From Delphinapterus leucas (taxonomy: Eukaryota > Chordata > Mammalia > Artiodactyla > Monodontidae): a stretch of 64,000 nt of DNA. Under the pieces are notes generated by a model. The model was not told the DNA's origin and made no database searches. It saw only the letters and a program-made list of their open reading frames with translations. Both the position numbers and the translations under genes were made by a program. Below are positions 46,505 through 55,374 of the stretch, piece after piece (positions within the stretch are counted from its first letter, which is position 1; the number at the start of each line of letters is the position of its first letter). The stretch is from positions 1,996,237 to 2,060,236 of the forward strand of contig NW_022098045.1 in assembly GCF_002288925.2 (NCBI RefSeq). Direction: 5' to 3'.

Positions 46505-47165
46505 CAATATCAGCCATAAAAATAAGAACTACAACAGATACAGACTAAGGAATGACAGTAGGGAAAATGCCCAATTTTGCTAGACCAGTCACAAAGAAGA
46601 GCAGTGTGGCCACTTGATTTTGTTATTTTGCCAAATATTTGTTTAGTACTTAATAACTGCTCTGCTCATAAGGAAATATTAACTCCTAAGCATATGCTTC
46701 ATTTATAATCAGCATTAGCTTTCCTTATTATTAGATAAGTATTAAACATTAAAACAAATGCTACTTCTACTAGAACATGTAATGCAAATCTATGACAAAT
46801 GTAGACTCATTTATTTCATGAGCATTTTTTTAGCACTGGCCTTAAGGTATTATCTAGGTGGACTACACAGATATGATAAAACATGGTTCTTACTGAAAAT
46901 AAACTTAAAGTTCATCATATGCCAACTCTACTAAATTTGCTGGAACCTATCATCATTCTGAAACTTACACACTGTCCTCTAAACTAATTTTACATCAAGG
47001 TCTGGAAGTTTATTTTCAATTCAGTTAACTTAGTAAATTATTTCTATAGCTGTCTTTTTTCTCAGTCTGCTGCTAAAGTTATTCCACACAGACTTCATCT
47101 CCACTCAGTTGTTTTAGCTCTAAATTGAGTTATATAAAGAAAAGTGAAGAATCTAGCATCAAGAG
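46505..47165. other. Unassigned intergenic sequence
   Basis: AT-rich, no feature recognised. Confidence 0.45.
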
Positions 47166-47169
47166 AAAA

Positions 47170-47380
47170 AAATAGCACCTATTATAGTCCAGGAACTGGG
47201 CCAGTAGTTGGCATTATAAAGATGAAGAGATAAGAGTTTCTGCTCAAGGAGATCATAGACAATATAAGGCAATAAAAATGGAAGCAAATAGCTGTAATAT
47301 AGTGTGATGTATGCTATACAGGACATGAGTATGATGTTCTATGGGAGAAGGATAAATGTGTAATTAATTTGGTCAGAGAA
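47170..47380 (-). mobile_element. L2 3' end, antisense
   Basis: 'tccaggaactgggccagtag', 'tgctcaaggagatcatagac' and 'gtgtgatgtatgctatacag' follow the reverse complement of the L2 3' UTR. Confidence 0.6.
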
Positions 47381-47454
47381 CTACAAACTACAAAAAAGAT
47401 CAACTTTTCCCCAAATCACATCATTTTATTGCTTATGCTATTTAAAAATACAGC

Positions 47455-47510
47455 TCTTTACACAATGCCTAGCATATAGCTGGTGTTCAAAAAATGTTTG
47501 CGGATGAAAA
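47455..47510 (+). mobile_element. L2/MIR 3' terminus, sense
   Basis: 'acacaatgcctagcatatag' then 'ctggtgttcaaaaaatgttt', the shared L2/MIR 3' end. Short. Confidence 0.5.
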
Positions 47511-47788
47511 TGTAACCAGGTTGATTTCTATGTGTTCCTATACTCTTTAGTTTGATCTGAAAACAGCTTTTACAGTTTATCAGTTCATGAATAACCTTTA
47601 GACTTCTATGTTTATATACATGAATGTGTGGACATATGATATGTGCATATATGTGCATAAATAAAAGCTCAAGAGGCTGCCATTTAAAAGTTGTGAGCTG
47701 CTTCTAAGTCTCTCAGTGATGATGATCTATAACTTTAGACAGATCTTCATTCTTAGCTGAATCTTATCAGTGGACTATTTTAATCATT

Positions 47789-47818
47789 TTTTAACATCTT
47801 TATTGGAGTATAATTGCT
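47789..47818 (-). mobile_element. Ultra-short L1 3' end with TSD
   Basis: About 30 bases of the extreme L1 3' terminus ('aacatctttattggagtata', 'attgc'), identical in wording to the longer antisense L1 copies at 10,705, 18,740 and 28,702. The flanks repeat 'tttaatcat' on both sides. It looks like an L1 integration that stopped almost at once. Confidence 0.75.
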
Positions 47819-47834
47819 TTAATCATGTTTTATA

Positions 47835-48210
47835 AGTAGAAGGTAAAACTAGAGTTTCTAGGCTTGACTAAATAATACTCCAGGTATGCAAAATTCAAGG
47901 ATATCAGAGAAAAGGTGCTTGAATTCACATTAGGAGATTGAGAGCTTCCATATATGAAAGAAATTGAAATGTATTCCCCATCTTTTAGGATTCAGTGCAA
48001 ATAGAGTATCTCAGCAGCACCGTTAAGGTCCCAGCTGAGGCCATCTATCTGTAATGTAAACTAAGGGTTCTGAAGAAGTCATTCAAGTTGACGAAAGAGA
48101 CAGTCAAAGATTGATGAACTTGGCTCAATGATGGGACCTCAGTTGTCATGAGAGAGGCTAGATTTGGGCATATTAAGTGGCTGAAATTAGAAACCCTTCT
48201 CTCTCTCCAA
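47835..48210. other. Unassigned intergenic sequence
   Basis: No feature recognised between the L1 stub and the minisatellite. Confidence 0.4.
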
Positions 48211-48213
48211 TCA

Positions 48214-48297
48214 CCCAACCACTCTAGGTTAAGGAGTTAACCACTCTAGGTTAAGTTAGGTTAAGCACTCTAGGTTAAGGTTAACTCTGGGTTAAGG
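48214..48297. repeat. Minisatellite, ~23-25 bp unit
   Basis: Three to four head-to-tail imperfect units built on 'cactctaggttaag', with a final variant 'aactctgggttaagg'. Unit length varies because of a duplicated 'ttagg'/'ttaa' piece. Confidence 0.85.
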
Positions 48298-48391
48298 AGG
48301 GTGGTCATATAATTTATCATTCAAATCTAGACATTTTTAGAGTGAAAGGGAATAGCATTAACAATTTTTGCTTTGTTAAAAGTGGTTGTGT

Positions 48392-48598
48392 GGGGCTTCC
48401 CTGGTGGCGCAGTGGTTGAGAGTCTGCCTGCCGATGCAGGGGACACGGGTTCGTGCCCCGGTCCGGGAAGATCCCACATGCTGCGGAGCGGTTGGGCCCG
48501 TGAGCCATGGCCACTGAGCCTACACGTCCGGAGCCTGTGCTCTGCAACGGGAGAGGCCACAACAGCGAGAGGCCCGCGTACCGCAAAAAAAAAAAAAA
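48392..48598 (+). mobile_element. CHR-type SINE (~205 bp form), near consensus
   Basis: One of the cleanest copies: intact box-A-like and box-B-like zones, CpG-rich body, uninterrupted A tail, perfect TSD 'agtggttgtgtg' at 48,381 and 48,599. The low divergence suggests a recent insertion, useful as a presence/absence marker. Confidence 0.96.
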
Positions 48599-48610
48599 AG
48601 TGGTTGTGTG

Positions 48611-49185
48611 AATGACTGTCAATTAAAGAGATTTAAGAGTGGAAGCCCAGAACCATATGGATGTGTCCCACCATAACAGTTTATAGCACTAAGCATGGGT
48701 GAGATGCAATTTTCCTCTCAACATCTTGAAGAATTACTGCAATTTAGTGAATGACCTGCATGAATGGCAATAGAAGATGTAGCCAGAGTCAAGCCCAGTG
48801 ACACTGCTTCAGCAAAGCGGAGAGGATGAGAATTTAATGCAAGAAGAAACAGCAGCAGTAAGTGGGGGATTTATCTGGAATGCCCTGCTTCAGATACCTT
48901 CAGGCCCTTTTCCAGGGCTACTCATTCCCTATAGTGGTTGTACAGCCCTCTGGCCTATAGAGGTCAGGCCCATACTCATCCTGTAGGTCTCAGCACTTAA
49001 TGTCACTCCTCAGAGATCTTTTCTCTGGTCTTTCAATATAAATTGAGCACCTCGTCGTAATGTCAGCACAGTGGGGACAGAGTAGATTATATTGCTTAGA
49101 AAGGATATGTAAAGTATGACATAAGAGAGAGAGAAAAACCTTGGAAAACACCAATATTTAAAGGGGTAAAGAGGAAAACAGAAGT
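48611..49185 (+). other. Unassigned, with an L2 fragment
   Basis: 48,880-49,050 reads as sense L2 ('tggaatgccctgcttcagat', 'gtaggtctcagcacttaatg', 'cactcctcagagatctttt'). The rest is unassigned. Confidence 0.5.
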
Positions 49186-50044
49186 TAAAGACTGGGGGCC
49201 AAAACTGTAATAGCTAACATTTTTGAGTAATAGCTATATGCCAGGAAACAATAAATTTCTTTTCACATATTATTTTATCTCTTTATTAAATGTTTACTTA
49301 CGTAAGGTAAAGTGCTACATGCTGTTTACTTAGTTAAAAAGCAGACACATTAGCTGTCGTGGAGCTTGTACTATCTGGGAAAGAAGGTATCAAGTAACTA
49401 TTTATACAATTATAACTGTGATAACATTATGATAGAGAAATAGAGGATGATATGAACACTGAAATAGGGAGCTTGACCTAATCTAATAAGTATGGGAAAC
49501 ATTTCTGGAAAGAAGTGATATTAGAAAACTCTGGATAAATCAGGGTTTGGTGAAGGAAGAGAACAACTTCAGTTTTTAAGGCACAGAGAGTTTGTGGATT
49601 CCCTGTGATATACAGGAGTAGATGGATGGATATATAACTGTGCAGCCCAGAGGACAGTTCCAGCTACAAAAATAAATTTTAAAATCATCAGTAGATAGAT
49701 GAGGACTAAATTCATGACTATGGTAAAGAATAGAGGATGAGAAGACAAGACGGTTTCAAGATACTCTAACCCCTTCAATATTTAATAAATAAGGATGAGT
49801 TAGAAAAGGTGATTGAAAGGGGGGGGGTGGCAGAGAGAGAGGAGAAAAACCAAGAGGGTATGGTATCCAGGAAATGAAGAGAAGAGAATGTTTTAAAGAT
49901 AGGCAAGAGTATTGAATGCTGTGAGTTCAAAAAGACGAGAATGAAAAATGTGTGGGATTTAATGACACAGAGCTTCACATTGTACTAGGAGAGCCACTTC
50001 AGTGGGGCAGTAGGACTGAAGATTTTTAATGCCATGGACTAGAG

Positions 50045-50226
50045 TGAGAGCTTAGCAGGTACTGTTTTCTATTTTATTCTCACATCTACCCTATTAGGAG
50101 GATACTATTATTACCACTATTTCACAAATGGCAAAACTGAGGTTTTGAAAGGTTAAGCCTCACAGTAAGTGGTAGAAGTAGAATGCAAACCCCAGTCTAG
50201 TAGATTCCAGAGACTGCACGATGGAG
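50045..50226 (+). mobile_element. MIR SINE in L2
   Basis: 'ctcacatctaccctattagg', 'cacaaatggcaaaactgagg' and 'ggttaagcctcacagtaagt' match MIR. Confidence 0.8.
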
Positions 50227-50351
50227 TAATGCCATGAAACCCAAAAAGGGATTTCAAGAAAGAGTCGGTAAGTGAGTTAAGTGATGCAGCAAGGAAAGTT
50301 GAATGATAAATGAAAAAGAGTCACTGGACTTAGTAATTAAGAATTCAACAG

Positions 50352-50730
50352 AGGACTTCCCTGGTGGCACAGTGGTTAAGAACCCACATGCCAATGCAGG
50401 GGACATGGGTTCGAGCCCTGGTCCGGGAAGATCCCACATGCCGTGGACCAACTAATCCCGTGCGCCACAACTACTGAGCGTGCACTCTAGAGCCTGCGAG
50501 CCACAACTACTTAAGCCTGCACACCACAACTACTGAGCCCACGTGCCACAACTACTGAAGTCCGCGTGCCTAAAGCCCGTGCTCTGCAACAAGAGAAGCC
50601 ACTGCAATGAAAAGTCCACACACCACAACTAGAGAAAGAACAGCCCCCACTCGCCACAACTAGAGAAAGCGGGTGTGCAGCAACAATGACCCAACACAGC
50701 CACAAAATAAATACTAAATTTTTTTAAAAA
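50352..50730 (+). mobile_element. CHR-type SINE, long form
   Basis: Longest form with six or so 'ccacaacta' blocks and 'caatgacccaacacagcc'. TSD 'aagaattcaacagag' left, 'aagaattcaatggag' right. It lies inside the antisense L2. Confidence 0.94.
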
Positions 50731-51264
50731 AAGAATTCAATGGAGACCTTTATCAGAATAAATTCATTAGACTGGTGGTGTTGAAGCCTGACTTTAATGA
50801 GTTAAGGAAAAAAATGGACATAATGAAGAAATCAGTGAGGATAGACTACTCTTTATCTTGTTTGTGAAGGGAAGAAAGTGGGATAACGTCATGAGGAGAC
50901 AGGGTAATGGGAAGGAATTCTAAGATGAAGGACACCTAAGTATATTTACAGGCAGAAAAAGGAGACAGCAGGAGAGAAACTAGAGGTTCAACAGAGAAGG
51001 TGCTAACAGATGGAGTAATGTCCTATTTGTGGCTTGACAGCATGAGATTAAAAGCAATGTGGTTACCCCAAGAGTGGAACACCTCCTTTTTTGAAGGCTA
51101 GAGGAAAGAGGGGAAGGACCTCCATGATTTAAGGCAAAGGAAGAGACAGCTGGCTTGATTTTCCCTTTGAAATAGGAGATTAGATTGTCTTCTGAGACTG
51201 AAGGGTGAGAGGAGCAGGCATTAGGGATTTAGGATACCGGTAATAATGGAACATGACATCGGTG

Positions 51265-51425
51265 GTGGGGGAGGTGTGCTACTTAAATTAGATGGGGTTT
51301 GGAGCTCGGGGATTTAGAGCATGAGCCACCTGTACTCCTTGTATTAGTGCCTTTACAATAAAGATGTACTCTCCTTCACCACAAAATAAAATAAAATAAA
51401 AATAAAGTAGTTGGGGTTTGAGGAA
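51265..51425. other. Unassigned intergenic sequence
   Basis: Contains a short AAAAT run near 51,385. It separates the antisense L2 from the paired LTRs. Confidence 0.35.
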
Positions 51426-51429
51426 ACCA

Positions 51430-51813
51430 GCAAAGAGCCCCTCCTATCTCCATATAAGTTTGAAAAAAACTGAGAAATTGACACGTAAAAGTCAAATAAA
51501 TGGAGATCAAAATGTCTGCTTTATTACTTTGGGAGCTATGAAAGAATATGCCTTAGATCAGTAGAATGGAAAAAAAAAGCTTCATAATACCTAGAATCTC
51601 AGAATTAGGTCTACCCATCCAGTCACAGGCAGCCTGGAGAGAAGGACCTGCCCCTTAAGACTGACATCACAGAAGAGCAATGCAGACTGTACACTCCTTC
51701 TAGGCAGGCAGACACCAAGACTCAGGCGGAGGGAAGATGTGAACCATACATGCCCAGTCTCTTGTCCCAGATTCACCAAAGAAGAGAACAAAGGGACAAG
51801 TAGAGGTCACATG
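51430..51813 (-). mobile_element. Old LTR, third copy of the family at 26.7/30.2 kb
   Basis: It aligns with the LTR pair at 26,730 and 30,200: 'aaaactgagaaattgaca', 'gatcaaaatgtctgctttat', 'catccagtcacaggcagcct'. Its minus strand shows AATAAA at about 51,523 ('aagtaataaagcagac'), which supports minus-strand orientation for all three. It is cut or ended by the next LTR. Confidence 0.5.
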
Positions 51814-52342
51814 TGTTACTGCAATGAAGGGGATCAGAACAAGTCTCCCCAAAATGTGCCACTTTAGCATGTAGACTATTTTGAGCTGAAGGCAATCAAG
51901 ACCCAGCAGACTCAAGAAAAACTTTAATCTCTCCCTTAACTGCCGAGAAGAATTTAGATAGAAGGCCTGGTCCAGGAAAAGCACTATCACCAGAGATAAC
52001 TACAAAGAATATGGGCCAGGTGTGGTTAGCTGGAGGGGAGCTAGGCTGGGTCTGGAAACCAAATTCCTCTGTTTTCCACTGTCTCTGCATGGCATGGCCA
52101 ATATTTGTTTACCAAACACTTGCTCTTCCCATCTTCCTGTGAACTGTCTTCTTCCCCTTTGAAGTCCCAGACCCCTACCCGCTTCTCCTTAGCTCAGGAT
52201 AGCACAGGCTGTCTGACTGCCTGTGGGTCTCACATTCTTATGAGGCCCCTGTACGTATGTAATTAAGTTTGTTTTTGTCCTATGATAATATGATTATTAG
52301 ATCAGGCAAAGAAGGGTAGAGGAAAAGATATTCCTCCCCTGC
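51814..52342 (+). mobile_element. ERVL-class LTR, sense
   Basis: Begins 'tgtgttactgcaatgaaggg', has 'aagtctccccaaaatgtgcc', 'attttgagctgaaggcaatc', and a late part 'ggcccctgtacgtatgtaat', 'taagtttgtttttgtcctat', 'gggtagaggaaaagatattc', ending near 'cccctgca'. The order and TG...CA ends fit an ERVL/LTR33-like solo LTR. The exact family is not assigned. Confidence 0.65.
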
Positions 52343-52560
52343 AGTAATGAATGTTTCTCTTCCTGGAAACAAGAAACCTGGGAAATAAGTATTCTCTATT
52401 AACAAAACAAACAATACTGACCGTAGCCTTTTGCTTTCGTAAGGAGGAGAAAGTCCTACCCAAGAAATTGAGCTGGCCCAAGATAAAAGAAAAACTGTCA
52501 TTTCAAAGCTTCTGATGGTGCTTCATGCTGCTAACAGTACAGAAGTTATGTTTAGCAAGC

Positions 52561-52771
52561 TTTTTTTTTTTTTTTTTTTGCGGTACGCGGGCCTCTCACT
52601 GTTGTGGCCTCTCCCGTTGTGCAGCACAGGCTCTGGACGCGCAGGCTCAGCGGCCATGGCTCACGGACCCAGCCGCTCCGCGGCATGTAGGATCTTCCCA
52701 GACCGGGGCACGAACCCATGTCCCCTGCATCGGCAGGCTGACTCTCAACCACTGTGCCACCAGGGAAGCCC
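52561..52771 (-). mobile_element. CHR-type SINE (~205 bp form), antisense
   Basis: T-run of 19, then the complete body and 'ccaccagggaagccc'. TSD 'atgtttagcaagctttt' on both sides (52,548 and 52,772). Near consensus. Confidence 0.96.
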
Positions 52772-52789
52772 ATGTTTAGCAAGCTTTTT

Positions 52790-53890
52790 GTTGATTTGTT
52801 TTCAATATGTAAAAGTAGATCTGCAGATAAGTTTGCAGTCATGGCTGCAGAAAACTGAATTGCTGTGAATGACACAATAGGATGAATTTTTTGATCTGGG
52901 GAGAGTCAGCAAAGAATAGAAAGGAGAGAAGTAAAATGCAGAGCAGAGAGAGAGTTCAGAGAGGCAGAGGCAGGAATTCAGAGCCAGAGACGTTCAGGGA
53001 AATCATAATCTCTACCCCCCTGCCCAGCACCAAAAAAAATTTCTTTGCCCAAAATATTAGGAATTGTTTTGCGTTCTCATCAAATATAATGTGAGGTTAG
53101 AGGAAGGGGGTTGTGTCAATTTCAGTGAAATCTAACAGGTAAAATAATCCCGGAGAGCTGGAGTACTTGGAGAATATTCAAGCATGGACACTCTCACTGC
53201 TTCCCCACTCTCATTGGTGAAATCACACTTGTACAGTAGGGTGCAGAAAGAGAGAGGGATCAGGGATGGTGCGAGCCTCCAAGATCACTGGGAGTCAGGC
53301 ATGGTACTCAAATTTTGATAACTGAAAAATTGTTCTTAAGTTTTGACAATAAACATCCATGGGGACCTTGGAAAACTTGTTTCCTGGGGTGCAGGGGTGG
53401 GGTGCTGTTGGAAAAGGAATAAAACATGGGGGCCATTCTAGCTGATATCTCTGAAACTGCCCCTTCGCACCTGTTGCTCTAGGCACACAGCCTGTTTCAC
53501 TTAATTTATACATCATGACTTTCTAATTATTAACTAAAAAATTAGGTAAATAATTAACTAAAGTGCCTCACATGGGAGGTTTCCTTAAAAGCTGCTTTAG
53601 AAACAGTTTGTTACAAAAATCTAAACTTAGCCTGAAAATTGAGTAGAAAATTAAAAGACAGTAAGTTGATGTCCTTATCAGAATAATTGCTGTAACTGGA
53701 TCTAGCAACAGTCACTGGCATCTGCATACAAGCCACCACCCTCATATTGCTGGGATTTTTTCCCCATGTATGTGAAAGAGTAAAGATTTCTAAGATTTTT
53801 TCTGCCTTTCCCATTTGGAAATGTTTGCATTAAAAAAAAAAAAAAATCTCCTGCCCAAAGCAGAAACTCAGAGCACTCATAACATCCATT
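52790..53890. other. Unassigned intergenic sequence
   Basis: No repeat recognised. A-run at 53,832. Short frames only. Confidence 0.45.
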
Positions 53891-53907
53891 TAAAATCTTT
53901 ATGCACC

Positions 53908-54123
53908 GGGCTTCCCTGGTAACACAGTGGTTGAGAGTCCGCCTGCCAATGCAGGGGACACAGGTTCGTGCCCCAGTCCGGGAAGATCCCACATGCCGCG
54001 GAGCGGCTAGGCCCGTGAGCCATGGCTGCTGAGCCTGTGCGTCCGGAGCCTGTGCTCCGCAACGGGAGAGGCCACAACAGTGAGAGGCCCACGTAACGCA
54101 AAAAAAAAAATAATAAAATAAAA
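53908..54123 (+). mobile_element. CHR-type SINE (~205 bp form)
   Basis: Complete, with a tail decaying to AATAAAAT. TSD 'taaaatctttatgcacc' at 53,891-53,907 and again at 54,124-54,140. Confidence 0.96.
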
Positions 54124-54244
54124 TAAAATCTTTATGCACCAGTCACTGTGCAAAACCACTAGGTCTCAAAAGCACTCTCACTGAAAACTTTGAACTTCTC
54201 CTTTACTTCTAAAAAAGTTTAAATATTCAGAACGCTGTGGCAAA

Positions 54245-54440
54245 AGCAAGTTAGTGTAACGGGCGGTTAAAGAACTTGCCTTCAAATTTCAGCTCCATTT
54301 ATTATGTTATATGACCCTGGGCAAGATACAAAAACTCACCAGTCAACATTTCCTCATTAATAAAACAGAGATAAAAAATGGTATCTATTATACTTGAGGG
54401 GTTTGAGAATTAATGGAGAAAATGCACTGTGTCAATCACA
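54245..54440 (+). mobile_element. MIR SINE
   Basis: 'gaccctgggcaagatacaaa', 'catttcctcattaataaaac' and 'gagaattaatggagaaaatg' follow MIR. Confidence 0.8.
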
Positions 54441-54477
54441 GTTTATACACTCCTCTTTTCCAGTTACTCAAGGTAAA

Positions 54478-54575
54478 ACATTTATTGAATTCCTATTATA
54501 TAAATCCCAGGCACCATACCAGGGTACCTTCATCATACAGAGATGAAGATGCAGATCTCTGAGCTCACAGCATTG
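54478..54575 (-). mobile_element. L2 3' terminus, antisense
   Basis: 'acatttattgaattcctatt' and 'ccaggcaccataccagggta' match the reverse complement of the L2 3' end. Confidence 0.55.
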
Positions 54576-54790
54576 CTCTCTTCTCCACAACCTCTATGAT
54601 ACTGACAGGTAGCTTAATAACCACCAGACTCTATAGTGGATCACCTACAAAAATAAATTTCAGATAATAATCATCATCCTCCTACAAATGACTGCCAGTT
54701 ATATGTATGTGCCAGAAGTTTTCAGTAAATGTATTTAGTTACATAAAGGAACATACTTGAGAGAGTAATAAAGTTTAATATAAAAACAGT

Positions 54791-54993
54791 GGGGCTTCCC
54801 TGGTGGCACAGTGGTTGAGAGTCCGCCTGCCGATGCAGGGGACGCAGGTTCGTGCCCCGGTCCAGGAGGATCCCACATGCCGCAGAGCGGCTGGGCCCGT
54901 GGGCCATGGCCGCTGAGCCTGCGTGTCTGGAGCATGTGCTCCGCAGCGGGAGAGGCCGTGGTAGTGAGAGGCCCGCGTACGGGGGGGGGGGGG
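54791..54993 (+). mobile_element. CHR-type SINE with G-run in place of A tail
   Basis: Normal head and body up to 'gcccgcgtac' at 54,980, then 13 G where every sister copy has 'cgc' plus an A-run, then the right TSD. TSD 'aaaacagtgg' left and 'caaaacagtgg' right show the insertion itself is ordinary. The G-run is either an assembly or base-calling fault or a true tail change. Confidence 0.93.
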
Positions 54994-55070
54994 AACCAAA
55001 ACAGTGGATACACACTGATTGGGCTTAATCTAAATATGAACTTAAGAGTCTTTTTCTAAATGCTGGGACT

Positions 55071-55358
55071 GGGCTTCCCTGGTGGCGCAGTGGTTAAGAA
55101 TCCGCCTTCCAATGCAGAGGACACGGGTTCGATTCCTGGCCCGGGAAGATCCCACATACTGCGGAGCACCTAGGCCCGCGCACCACAACTGCCGAGCCTG
55201 TGCTCTGGAGCCCACGAGCCACAACTACTGAAGCCCGCATGCCTACAGCCCGTGCTCTGCAACAAGATAAGCCATCGCAATGAGAAGCCTGCCCACCGCA
55301 AAGAAGATCCAGTGCAGCCAAAAGTAAAAAAATAAAAAAATAAATTAAAAAAAAATTT
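55071..55358 (+). mobile_element. CHR-type SINE, long form
   Basis: Long form with fewer middle blocks, tail of AAAT/AAAAAAT type. Perfect 13-base TSD 'aaatgctgggact' at 55,058 and 55,359. It lies only 77 bases after the G-tailed copy. Confidence 0.94.
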
Positions 55359-55374
55359 AAATGCTGGGACTTTG

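Larger units (their letters stand above)
49190..51260 (-). mobile_element. L2 LINE, antisense, two overlapping copies
   Basis: The left block (49,190-50,040) starts with the 3' UTR ('gtggagcttgtactatctgg') and reaches 'aagaccaagagggtatggta'-type text and 'cagtggggcagtaggactga'. A right block (50,230-51,260) repeats part of the same L2 segment ('gactggtggtgttgaagcct') and goes further 5'. A MIR and a CHR SINE lie between or inside. The overlap means two L2 insertions or a duplication, not one split element. Confidence 0.6.
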
